A DNA stretch of 47,797 nucleotides from DATKCJ01 sp035513275. Its GTDB lineage: Bacteria; Verrucomicrobiota; Verrucomicrobiia; Opitutales; Opitutaceae. Under the pieces are notes generated by a model. The model was not told the DNA's origin, searched no databases, and worked only from the letters and a program-made list of their open reading frames with translations. The DNA is taken from contig DATKCJ010000250.1 in NCBI GenBank assembly GCA_035513275.1, positions 1 through 47,797 on the forward strand, in the 5' to 3' direction. Below, one piece after another: positions 17,355 to 24,999 of the stretch (positions are counted from its first letter, which is position 1; every line of letters starts with the position of its first letter). Position numbers and translations under genes: made by a program.

Positions 17355-18420
17355 AGCAAATCCGCGGCAACTGCTCGCCGCTGAGGCGGTCGACGATCCG
17401 CTCGGCGCCGATCACGCTGCGCTGCGTCACGCGGCCGGGCGGGCCGGGCTTCACGTTGCCGATGACCACTGCGGCCGCTTCGGGCGTGCTGGCGTTGATC
17501 GCGGCCACGGCTCGGGCGGCCTGTTCGGCGGGAAGGATGCAGATGAAGCGACCCTCGTTCGCCACGTAGAGAGGATCGAGTCCGAGGATCTCGCACGCGC
17601 CGCCGACAAGTTCGCTCACGGGAAGCTTCGCGGCGTCGATCGCGATTGCGAGTTTCGCGGCTCCGGCGATCTCGACGAGCGCCGAGGCGAGTCCACCGCG
17701 CGTGAGGTCGCGCATGCAGTGGATTTCGAGCCCGGCGTCGAGCAGCGCGCGCACGGGTGCGACAAGCGGCGCGCAATCGCTTTCTATCGCGCTCTCAAAT
17801 GAAAGATTCGCCCGCGTGGCCATGATTGCCATGCCGTGCCGGCCGATGTCGCCGCTGAGCACGACCGCGTCGCCCGGCTCGACGCTTGACGGCGAGATGG
17901 TGAGCGGAGTTCCGACGAGACCGACGCCCGAAGTCGTGATGTAGATGCCGTCGCCCTTGCCGCGCTCGACGACCTTCGTGTCGCCTGCGACGATGGCGAC
18001 ACCCGCGGCGTCGGCGGCTGCCTTCATCGACGCGACGACTTTTCGAAGCGTCTCGATCGACAGCCCTTCCTCGAGAATGAAGCCGGCGCTGAGCCACCGA
18101 GGGATCGCGCCGCACATGCACAGGTCGTTTACGGTGCCGTTGACAGCGAGCTTGCCGATGTCGCCGCCGGGAAAAAACAGCGGGCTCACGACATGCGAGT
18201 CGGTCGTGAACGCGAGCCGTGCACACGTGCCGGCGTTGAGCAGCGCGCCGTCGTGCTGCGCCTCAAGCGCTTCGTTCGCGAAGGCCGGCCGGAACACCGT
18301 GTCGATCAGGTCCTGCGTGAGCGTGCCGCCGCCGCCGTGCCCGATCGTGATCTCCTTGCGGTGGGGCAGAGGCACGGGGCAGGTGGTCATTCCGGAGAGG
18401 GTGGAGCCGGATTCGGCCAT
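17353..18420 (-). CDS. hypE: Hydrogenase maturation protein HypE
   Basis: A 355-residue AIR-synthase-like enzyme that dehydrates the carbamoyl group received from HypF into the thiocyanate used for the CN ligands. The N-terminal GHGGGGTLTQDLI, DSHVVSPLFFPGGDIGKLAVNGTVND and AGDTKVVERGKGDG motifs form the ATP site. The protein ends in LPRIC, so C355 is the required terminal cysteine. Unlike the other hyp genes it lies on the minus strand, facing hypD with marR-GNAT between. It must therefore use its own promoter in the 166-base gap upstream. Confidence 0.96.
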   Translation of the reverse strand: MAESGSTLSGMTTCPVPLPHRKEITIGHGGGGTLTQDLIDTVFRPAFANEALEAQHDGALLNAGTCARLAFTTDSHVVSPLFFPGGDIGKLAVNGTVNDLCMCGAIPRWLSAGFILEEGLSIETLRKVVASMKAAADAAGVAIVAGDTKVVERGKGDGIYITTSGVGLVGTPLTISPSSVEPGDAVVLSGDIGRHGMAIMATRANLSFESAIESDCAPLVAPVRALLDAGLEIHCMRDLTRGGLASALVEIAGAAKLAIAIDAAKLPVSELVGGACEILGLDPLYVANEGRFICILPAEQAARAVAAINASTPEAAAVVIGNVKPGPPGRVTQRSVIGAERIVDRLSGEQLPRIC

Positions 18421-18571
18421 GCGGAAAAGCTAGCTGCGCCCTCGGGCGAACCCGAGTCGAAACACTGTGCGAAGCGTGGCAGCCTTTGCGCATCTTTTGC
18501 CGTCTGTCCCCTGCGCAATTTCCGCACGGCGCATGGCATCTCAACTCTTCGCGACGAGCACCCAATTCAAG

Positions 18572-18592
18572 TTGTAACGTAATACGTTACAA
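18572..18592. promoter_or_regulatory. Perfect 21-base palindrome upstream of hypE
   Basis: The arms TTGTAACGTA and TACGTTACAA are perfectly complementary around one central base. It overlaps the last codons and stop codon of the DUF6064 gene and lies about 150 bases upstream of the hypE start. Its core and arm pattern (TGT.AC..TAATA..GT.ACA) matches the palindromes at 5852 and 5899. An operator for hypE is the simplest reading. It lacks the G+C-rich stem and T-run of a terminator. Confidence 0.6.
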
Positions 18593-19288
18593 ACCGGGAT
18601 TGGCATTGAGAGGAGTCCGTTGCTTCCGTCGCCAACGGCTCGCGAGAGCGGGCGCCGTGCCTGCGATAGCTATGCCTGACGGTAGCCACGCGTCGGGCGC
18701 GTGCATCGCCCAGAGAGTTAATCCGCTGAACAAACTCCAGCCGACCGGGATGGTCCAAAGGAACCATGGCGCGCGACGCGCGAGGAGGAGCGCACCGATC
18801 GTTGCGGCAACTGTTGGATCAGGCGCGAGCCCGAAGACTTCGGACTGCGCCCATGGCCTTCCGAGTGCGCGGCCGAGGAGCGGTTGCAGAAGGAGTCCGT
18901 AGGTGAGGATCGCTGTCCCGGCCCAACCGAATGCGCCCGTGGGACGCGCGATCTCGAGCCGCGATCGGATCGCGCCGAACCAAAGAAGCGCGAGCCCTTC
19001 GAAAGCAAACGCCGCGGCCATGATCGACGCGCCGGTGTGGATCGTGGAGAATCGCGTCCAGAACCACGCGAGCGCGACGACCATCCATGCAAGCGCGAGT
19101 GCAAGCGCGATCAAGCGCCCCGACTGCGCGGCGCGACGAAACAGCATCACGAAAACCACGGCGGCCGCGAGCACCACGGCGAGGTGAGCCGGCCAGAGCG
19201 CGGCGTTGTGGCTCTCGAACAGCCGCCGATACGTGCGCTCCGAAAACATCAGGAACGTTTCGGGCGTGTAGGTCAGCCAGTCCGACAT
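18587..19288 (-). CDS. DUF6064 family membrane protein
   Basis: A 233-residue protein with about seven hydrophobic helices and the opening MSDWLTYTPETFLMFSERTYRRLFE, which matches the DUF6064 family. Its function is unknown. The start codon overlaps the stop of the aldo/keto reductase gene by one base (TGATG), so the two are almost certainly translated together. A longer frame above this start runs through the reductase gene and is a shadow. The 3' end carries the perfect palindrome described separately. Confidence 0.82.
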   Translation of the reverse strand: MSDWLTYTPETFLMFSERTYRRLFESHNAALWPAHLAVVLAAAVVFVMLFRRAAQSGRLIALALALAWMVVALAWFWTRFSTIHTGASIMAAAFAFEGLALLWFGAIRSRLEIARPTGAFGWAGTAILTYGLLLQPLLGRALGRPWAQSEVFGLAPDPTVAATIGALLLARRAPWFLWTIPVGWSLFSGLTLWAMHAPDAWLPSGIAIAGTAPALASRWRRKQRTPLNANPGL

Positions 19289-20253
19289 CAAGAGCCCTCG
19301 ACGTAGGCGATCATCCGACGGCGCATCGCCTCGTCGGGCATCGGGCCGCGCGCGGCGCCCATGTTCTCGGCGACGTGCTCGACTACGCTTGTGGCCGGGA
19401 TCGCGCAGGTGACGGCCGGATGCGAGACGACGAACTTGAGGAGAAACTGCGCCCAGTTCTCGCAGCCGATCTCGCCGGCCCACGGTGGCAGCAGGCGGCG
19501 CTCTACGCCGCGGATGAGCGCGCCCTCCTGAAATGGACGGTTGATGATGACGGCTATGCCACGATCCTGCGCGAGCGGCAGCAGGCGCTCCTCGAGTTCG
19601 CGGTCGCGGATGTTGTAAGTCACCTGCACAAAATCGAGCTGCTCCGTGCGCATGATCTGCTCGGTCTCCTCGGTGCGGCGGCCGTGCGACGTGGTGATGC
19701 CGACGTAGCGCAACTTCCCCGCGGACTTCATGTCGCGAAGCATCGGCAGGTGCTTCTCCCAATCCTGGAGGTTGTGCACCTGCAGAAGGTCAAACCGCGG
19801 CACACGCCAGAACTCTCGTGTGCGCTCGATCTGGTCCGCGCCTTCGCGCACCGACGTCCACACTTTCTCCGCGGAGAATACTTCGCCCGTGCGACCCAGC
19901 TTCGCGAGGCCCTCGCCGATGACGTCTTGCGACGAGCCATACATCGGCGACGAATCGATGAGCCGGCCGCCGCCTTCGAAAAAGCGTCGCATGACCGCGG
20001 CGCACTCCGCGCGCGCGACGGGATCGTCGCCGACGTTGAACGTGCGCCAGCTTCCGAGGCCGATGACCGGGATGCGTTCGCCGCTCGACGGAATCGCGCG
20101 GGTGATGACGCCGACCGGCGCAGGTTCAACGGTGCCGAATGCGCGTCCGAGGAACGTGGAGGCGCCGGCGGCGGCGATCAGCTTCAGAGCGTGGCGGCGT
20201 CCGATATTTCCCTGCGGATTGCTTCGATGCTTCGCTCCGGCGTTGACGGTCAT
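19288..20253 (-). CDS. Tat-exported aldo/keto reductase
   Basis: A 321-residue protein with a twin-arginine-like signal (GRRHALKLIAAAGASTF, R19-R20). It is therefore probably periplasmic, which is unusual for this NAD(P)H-dependent family. The catalytic tetrad is visible as D100 (RLIDSSPMYG), Y105, K130 (SAEKVW) and H160 (LQVHNLQDW). The sequence resembles oxidoreductases of the aldo/keto reductase superfamily with predicted export in Verrucomicrobia and Planctomycetes. It sits between a secreted dioxygenase-like gene and DUF6064 in one operon. Its substrate is unknown; cofactor supply outside the cytoplasm is an open question. Confidence 0.88.
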   Translation of the reverse strand: MTVNAGAKHRSNPQGNIGRRHALKLIAAAGASTFLGRAFGTVEPAPVGVITRAIPSSGERIPVIGLGSWRTFNVGDDPVARAECAAVMRRFFEGGGRLIDSSPMYGSSQDVIGEGLAKLGRTGEVFSAEKVWTSVREGADQIERTREFWRVPRFDLLQVHNLQDWEKHLPMLRDMKSAGKLRYVGITTSHGRRTEETEQIMRTEQLDFVQVTYNIRDRELEERLLPLAQDRGIAVIINRPFQEGALIRGVERRLLPPWAGEIGCENWAQFLLKFVVSHPAVTCAIPATSVVEHVAENMGAARGPMPDEAMRRRMIAYVEGS

Positions 20254-20266
20254 TGCTGGCGGGTGG

Positions 20267-20941
20267 TCAGGAGTCGCGGCGCGGGTAGTCCGGGATGTTA
20301 TCGCCGAGGATGAGGTCGCGCCGGACCGTGAGCGATCCGGATTCGTGGTGTTCAGGTTTCGCGACGCCGATCCCGCCGCGAGCTCGCGAAGTGCGGCGCC
20401 GATCCGTGTCGGTCAGCCGCGGGTCATCCTCAAAGACGATGTCGTCGATGTAGTAGGTGCAACGCCCGGGCTCGATCACGTGCATGTGGATGTGCTCCGG
20501 AATGCGCGATAACGGATAGCCGCCCGGCCGGACCGTTTCAAAAACGTAGCGGCCCGCGTTGTCACTCCTTGCCCAGCCGCGAAGCATGCCATGCCGCTCG
20601 GCGGGTGTACCCTGCGTGCTGCTGTCGCGCGGGTAGCGACCACCGATGTTGGTGTGATACGCGTAGACGATCACTCCGGCAACCGGCGAGCCCTCGGTAT
20701 CGCGCACCGTGCCCTCGACGCGAAGGGGAGTGCCCGGCTCGTCAGGCGGCGCGATGCGCGACTCCGATGAAATCGACTCAGGGATGCCGATGAAGACCGC
20801 CTCGCACCCGTCGCAGGGTCCGCCGACGACAGGCTCGCGGTCTGCCGCAAGTGTGACCGAAGCGATAGCCAAGGTTGCGACAATGCGCCACCCGCCGAGG
20901 GTCGGGAACAGGTGACGCCTGTAGTTTTGCAAAAATGGCAC
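20267..20941 (-). CDS. Secreted intradiol-dioxygenase-like protein
   Basis: A 224-residue protein with an N-terminal hydrophobic segment (GWRIVATLAIASVTLAAD) that looks like a signal peptide. The fold is that of the protocatechuate 3,4-dioxygenase beta-like family: a beta-sandwich starting LRVEGTVRDTEGSPVAGVIVYAY. All four iron ligands can be placed: Y103 (GGRYP), Y142 (PGGYP), H150 and H152 (PEHIHMH). A cysteine pair, GPCDGCE, lies just after the signal. Aromatic ring cleavage is the family reaction, but many secreted members have no known substrate. The aldo/keto reductase gene follows after 13 bases. Confidence 0.82.
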   Translation of the reverse strand: MPFLQNYRRHLFPTLGGWRIVATLAIASVTLAADREPVVGGPCDGCEAVFIGIPESISSESRIAPPDEPGTPLRVEGTVRDTEGSPVAGVIVYAYHTNIGGRYPRDSSTQGTPAERHGMLRGWARSDNAGRYVFETVRPGGYPLSRIPEHIHMHVIEPGRCTYYIDDIVFEDDPRLTDTDRRRTSRARGGIGVAKPEHHESGSLTVRRDLILGDNIPDYPRRDS

Positions 20942-21054
20942 AGATGCGAAGATGCACGAGAAAGGGGATTCCTCAAGGGTTGGGAGTCGTGAAACCCGGT
21001 GGCGGGAAGTCTGGCATCTGGGGTTCTTCCGGACGCGTCCGGCAGGCGCCGGAA

Positions 21055-21170
21055 GGGCGCGGTCAAGCCGCGCCCCTACGATGAGGACTCAAAGCAAGCG
21101 GTGAATGGTATGACCTCCAGGTAGCGCGCCACTCTCCGAGGGGAGCAACACTCCCGGAAGTGCTGCAGCC
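21055..21170. repeat. Repeat fragments upstream of the Nramp-like gene
   Basis: GGGCGCGG...CCGCGCCCC (about 21055-21076) forms a hairpin. From 21121, GTAGCGCGCC followed by CTCTCCGAGGGG matches the left arm of the copy at 23593 with a few changes, but no matching GCTAC end follows. GCAACACT and AAGTGCTGC at about 21145-21166 form another small stem. This looks like a decayed or partial GTAGC element in the divergent region between the dioxygenase-like gene and the transporter gene. Confidence 0.55.
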
Positions 21171-21218
21171 GTTCTCGCGGATTGACCGCTTGAGAGCGCG
21201 CCGGTTTTCTCCTCGCGG

Positions 21219-22544
21219 ATGAAACCCCTCGATCCCCCCGCGGATTGGCGCGGCATCGTGCGTCAGCTTGGTCCCGGCGTGATCATTTCCGCGTCGATTG
21301 TCGGGTCGGGTGAACTCATCGTGACGCCGAAGCTGGGCGCGTCGGTGGGGATGACGCTGTTGTGGTTCATAATCGGCGGATGCGTGCTGAAGGTGTTCAT
21401 CCAGCTCGCTCTCGGTCGGTACACTGTCTCGAGCGGCAAGACGACTCTCGAGGCGCTCGATCTCGTGCCGGGTCCGAGGCTTCGAGTGTCTTGGGTGTTG
21501 TGGCCGTTCTTCCTGATGTTTGTCGCGATGATTTTCCAGGTTGCGGGAATCATGGGCGGCGTGGCTAGCATCGCGCACATCATGGGTGTGCCGGTCTCCA
21601 AGCAAGTCGCGGCGATCGTGATCGCGATTGTGACTGCGGCGTTGCTCGTCGTCGGTCGCTACAAACTTGTCGAGCGGGTCTCGTTGGTGTTTGTGGTTGT
21701 GTTCACGCTCTGCACGATCGCGGCGATGTTCGCGCTGCAATCGACTCCCTATGCGATCACGTGGGCGGAGATCGGAGAAGGGATGTCGTTCAACCTGCCC
21801 CCGTCGACCACGGTCGCGTTTGCGGCGTTCGGCGTCATCGGTGTCGGCGCGGTCGAGCTCATCTACTATCCGTATTGGTGCATTGAGAAAGGCTACGGAA
21901 AACATGTCGGACCGCAGGACGGCACACCCGCATGGACGGCGCGTGCGCGCGGGTGGCTGAGGGTGATGCAGGTCGATGCGTGGGTGGCGTGTGTGATCTA
22001 CACGGTTGCGACGATCGCTTTCTACCTGCTTGGCGCGGCGGTCTTGCACAAGGAAGGGCTGGCTGTGGAGAACGCCGACATGATCGTGACGCTCTCGGCG
22101 ATGTATCAGCAGACGTTCGGCGAATGGAGCCTATGGCTTTTCCTGTGCGGCGGGTTTGCGGTCCTCTACTCGACGCTCTTCGTGGCGACCGCGGCGAACG
22201 CACGGCTTCTCGTCGATTCGCTCTCGGTGCTTCGGGTGAAGCAGTATGCCGACGATGCCGAGCGTGCGCTGTGGGTGAAGTATGCGTGCGTGGCGATCCC
22301 GGTGGCGTTCACAAGCGTCTACTTGATCTGGGAATCGCCGGTCACGCTCGTGCTGATAGGAGCATTGAGCCAGGGGCTGATGCTTCCGTTCCTTGCGATC
22401 GGCGCGATCTACCTGCACCATCGCAGGACGGAGAAGTCGATCCTGCCCGGACGCGCGACGGTCACCGCACTCTGGCTCGCCGGGTTGGCGATGATCGCCG
22501 TCGGCGCCTACCAGTTCGTCACGGAAATTCTGAAGCGCGTGTGA
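21219..22544 (+). CDS. Divergent Nramp-family membrane transporter
   Basis: A 441-residue protein with about eleven hydrophobic helices and the family opening LGPGVIISASIVGSGELI. Where Mn/Fe transporters have the metal-binding DPGN in helix 1, this protein has G29-S-G-E32. The helix-6 MPH motif is replaced by VGAVELIYYPYW. These are the two halves of the known metal site, so the substrate is unlikely to be handled as in MntH. It may move Mg, another ion, or an organic solute. The gene stands alone, divergent from the dioxygenase-like operon and convergent with the DUF6768 gene. Confidence 0.85.
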   Translation: MKPLDPPADWRGIVRQLGPGVIISASIVGSGELIVTPKLGASVGMTLLWFIIGGCVLKVFIQLALGRYTVSSGKTTLEALDLVPGPRLRVSWVLWPFFLMFVAMIFQVAGIMGGVASIAHIMGVPVSKQVAAIVIAIVTAALLVVGRYKLVERVSLVFVVVFTLCTIAAMFALQSTPYAITWAEIGEGMSFNLPPSTTVAFAAFGVIGVGAVELIYYPYWCIEKGYGKHVGPQDGTPAWTARARGWLRVMQVDAWVACVIYTVATIAFYLLGAAVLHKEGLAVENADMIVTLSAMYQQTFGEWSLWLFLCGGFAVLYSTLFVATAANARLLVDSLSVLRVKQYADDAERALWVKYACVAIPVAFTSVYLIWESPVTLVLIGALSQGLMLPFLAIGAIYLHHRRTEKSILPGRATVTALWLAGLAMIAVGAYQFVTEILKRV

Positions 22545-22559
22545 TCGGTGCCACAGCGC

Positions 22560-22922
22560 TCACTCACTGCGCCGCGTGACGAGCAGCAGTTCGATGCGCT
22601 TCAATTCGCGGAGCACGCGGTTGCTATGCATTTCCAACCAGAACCACACTTTCATGAAGGCGATGAAGATCAGGAAGTAGAGGCACAAGCCGCCCCACAG
22701 CATCTGCTCGCGGACGACCTCGGCGACGTAGAAGCGCCACGCCGACCACACGAAGAGGGCGAGCGACACAATACTCCAGAAGAGCGCCATCATGTTGGTG
22801 AAGCGGTTGCGGCCACGAAAGGCGGTGATCACCTCCTCGGCGAGATTTGGTTCCTTGATGATGTTTTCGCCCGCGCCTTCGCGACGCAGAGCGGCCTGGA
22901 TTTTTTGATCGATGTTGTTCAT
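22560..22922 (-). CDS. DUF6768 family membrane protein
   Basis: A 120-residue protein with a soluble N-terminus (MNNIDQKIQAALRREGAGENI...AFRGRNRF) and two membrane helices (about 45-65 and 75-95), ending in a basic helix. It overlaps the sigma-factor gene by four bases (ATGA). DUF6768 proteins often follow ECF sigma factors, so a role as a membrane anti-sigma factor or sigma-controlled effector is plausible. It lacks the zinc-binding anti-sigma motif. Confidence 0.8.
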   Translation of the reverse strand: MNNIDQKIQAALRREGAGENIIKEPNLAEEVITAFRGRNRFTNMMALFWSIVSLALFVWSAWRFYVAEVVREQMLWGGLCLYFLIFIAFMKVWFWLEMHSNRVLRELKRIELLLVTRRSE

Positions 22923-23488
22923 GGGAGTTTTCCTTCGAGTTGTTGCTTCAGAGATTCACGCACGGAAAAAAGCCGCGATTTCACGGTGCCCGTCGGAATG
23001 CCGAGGATTTCGGCGATCTCGCCGACGGAGCGTCCGAGTTCGTAGAAGAGGTGCAGGAGATTTCGCGCCTCGGCGGGCAGGCGTGAGACTGCCGAGCGGA
23101 GCGCGACAACCTCGTCGCGCGGCTCGGCCGCTGAGGCGTCGTTGGCCGGCACGGGCGCAAGCTCGTGCGCCGCGTTTTCCGCATCCAGTTCGCGGCGACG
23201 CGCGACGGTCGTTCTGCGGATCCAGTCGGTGCACCGTCTTTCGACGATTCGAAACGCCCAGCGCGGAAAACACGCGGGGTCGTCGAGCCGGTGAATCCCG
23301 CGCGCGATCGCGAGCCACGCATCTTGCAGCACTTCTTCAGCCGCCTCGGGTCGCTCGACGCGCACGAGCGCCATCCGGCGCAAGTCGGCTGTCCAGAGCC
23401 CGTGCAAATCCCGAAACGCCGCCTCGCTGCCGCCCTGGGCGGAGAGGACGAGTAGCTCGGTGAGGACTTGTTTCGGCTCCGGGTTCAT
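22919..23488 (-). CDS. ECF-type RNA polymerase sigma factor
   Basis: A 189-residue sigma-70 family protein. Region 2 spans about residues 20-95 (AAFRDLHGLWTADLRRMALVRV, AEEVLQDAWLAIARG, FPRWAFRIVERRCTDWIRR). A variable linker follows, then region 4 (LPAEARNLLHLFYELGRSVGEIAEILGIPTGTVKSRLFSVRESLK). It is co-transcribed with the DUF6768 gene. Such sigma factors usually control their own operon, but I cannot identify the target promoter. The upstream 282-base gap holds a palindromic element and a tandem array. Confidence 0.92.
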   Translation of the reverse strand: MNPEPKQVLTELLVLSAQGGSEAAFRDLHGLWTADLRRMALVRVERPEAAEEVLQDAWLAIARGIHRLDDPACFPRWAFRIVERRCTDWIRRTTVARRRELDAENAAHELAPVPANDASAAEPRDEVVALRSAVSRLPAEARNLLHLFYELGRSVGEIAEILGIPTGTVKSRLFSVRESLKQQLEGKLP

Positions 23489-23592
23489 CCGTGTTCAACC
23501 AAAGGTCGCAGGGCGGGGTGGGGCGGTTCACGCGATTTGCGGCGCGAGGACTCGGTGATTTGAATCCGCGGACATGGAAAGCGCAACTTGAG

Positions 23593-23651
23593 GTAGCGCG
23601 CCCCTCGCCGAGGGGCGCGTGGTTCGTGCCTCTCGGCGAGAGTCACGCTAC
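23593..23651. repeat. GTAGC-bounded two-hairpin element, copy 4
   Basis: Bounded by GTAGC and GCTAC. A strong stem GCGCCCCTCG/CGAGGGGCGC fills the left half, and CCTCTCGGCGAGAG forms a shorter stem on the right. It lies 105 bases upstream of the sigma-factor start codon, between it and the end of the next minus-strand gene. It could end the upstream transcript. Confidence 0.8.
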
Positions 23652-23728
23652 CTTCAAGGCAGCCTTCTTCGAGGTGAGGTTCGTTGCCGCCCACGCGCTT
23701 GGTGGCACAGCCACCCATGTCTTTTCGG

Positions 23729-23762
23729 AACGAGAGAACGAGAACGATGACGAGAACGAGGC
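23729..23762. repeat. Short array of AACGAG-type units
   Basis: The stretch reads GGAACGAGAGAACGAGAACG and on through ATGACGAGAACGAGG, a run of six- to seven-base units close to those between hypF and hypC. It lies just downstream of the aldo/keto reductase stop codon (minus strand). Confidence 0.65.
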
Positions 23763-23770
23763 GGGCGGCT

Positions 23771-24730
23771 CTATTCGTCCCACAGCGTCGCCTGAGTGTA
23801 GGGCGAGCCTTCGGTCGTCCAGAGTGCGCCCTTGAGGAAGCGGTAGTGCGTGTCGATGCCGGCGATCGCAGCCATCTCAGTTTCCGAAAGCGTGAGCGAT
23901 GCGGCTTCGAAGTTCTGCGCGAGGCGGACGGGGTTCGTGGATTTCGGGATGAGGGACGTGCTTCGCTGGATCGCCCATGCGATGAGTACTTGCGCGGGCG
24001 AGATGCCGCGGCTCGTCGCGATCGATGCGATGACCGTGTCTTCCATCAGGACCGGATCACCGGCTTCCCGGACCCGCGCGGGCCGGTCACCCGAGCCCAG
24101 CGGGGCGAACGCGGTGAGGACGATCCCGTTCTCGCTGCAGTGTCGCACGAGTTCTGCCTGCGGAAGATACGGATGCGACTCCACCTGATCGACGACCGGC
24201 GTGATTTTCGCCGAACCCGCGAGACGTTTGAGCTTCGCGACGCTGAAATTGCAGACGCCGATGTTGTGGCAAAGTCCGAGTGAAAACGCGTCCTCCATTC
24301 CGGCCCAGGTTTCGGAGAGCGGCACCTCGTCAGGTCCGCGAAAGTCTGCGGCCGTTTGTGGATAGCCGATGCCGATCGAGTGCTGGAGCGAGACGGGCCA
24401 GTGAACGAGGTAGAGGTTGAGGTAGTCGAGGCGCAGGTCGGCGAGCGTGCGTCGGAGCGCTGGGACAACATTCTCGCGGCCGTGGCATGAGTTCCAAAGT
24501 TTCGAGGTGATCCACAGGTCCTCGCGCTTCACGTCGCCCGACGCGAACACCTCTGCGAGCGCGCTTCCGATCTCGGCCTCGTTCCCGTAGATGGGTGCGC
24601 AATCGAAATGCCGGTAGCCGATCCGGATCGCCTCGCGCACCGCCGCGGCGACTTCACCGGGCGCTGATTTCCAAGTGCCGAGGCCCAGCGCCGGCATGCG
24701 GGCGCCACTCTTCATCGCAAACGATTTCAT
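23771..24730 (-). CDS. Cytoplasmic aldo/keto reductase (AKR1-like)
   Basis: A 319-residue NADPH-dependent aldehyde or ketone reductase with the full tetrad D43, Y48, K77 and H110 (HFDCAPIYGN, ITSKLWN, LYLVHWP). The late motif LIPKSTNPVRLAQNFEA binds the NADPH phosphate. It has no signal peptide. Length and motifs match plant and animal aldose reductase-like members found in bacteria. It stands alone, and its physiological substrate cannot be read from the sequence. Confidence 0.92.
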   Translation of the reverse strand: MKSFAMKSGARMPALGLGTWKSAPGEVAAAVREAIRIGYRHFDCAPIYGNEAEIGSALAEVFASGDVKREDLWITSKLWNSCHGRENVVPALRRTLADLRLDYLNLYLVHWPVSLQHSIGIGYPQTAADFRGPDEVPLSETWAGMEDAFSLGLCHNIGVCNFSVAKLKRLAGSAKITPVVDQVESHPYLPQAELVRHCSENGIVLTAFAPLGSGDRPARVREAGDPVLMEDTVIASIATSRGISPAQVLIAWAIQRSTSLIPKSTNPVRLAQNFEAASLTLSETEMAAIAGIDTHYRFLKGALWTTEGSPYTQATLWDE

Positions 24731-24999
24731 CGGCCTGATGCTACGGCAACGAATGAGCCGGGCAAGGTTCGCGAGAGTTTTTCTCCGTCCGGGCGCGAGT
24801 GATCGTGAGCGACTTGCAGACGTGTCTCGCCGACTGCAAGAGCGCCAGGAGTAACAAACCGTGGAACCACTTGTGGGCAGGTTAGGTCACAATCCGTATC
24901 CAAATCACATGCATCGGGGCTGCACTTGACGGTCGGTGAAACTCCGTTTGTGCAGCCGCTCGAGAACATCCCGCGCGACGGGCACGGAGGACCAAAATC
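24731..24999. other. Divergent intergenic region upstream of the YXWGXW gene
   Basis: This 269-base gap lies between two divergent genes and should hold both promoters. The right half is lower in G+C (TCACAATCCGTATCCAAATC). A GGAGG about ten bases before the start codon at 25000 is a good ribosome-binding site. I see no clear -35/-10 pair, hairpin or tandem repeat. Confidence 0.45.

Noticed and set aside
19087..20313. A 408-codon open frame on the plus strand
   Set aside because: It is antisense to the DUF6064 and aldo/keto reductase genes and has no recognisable domain.
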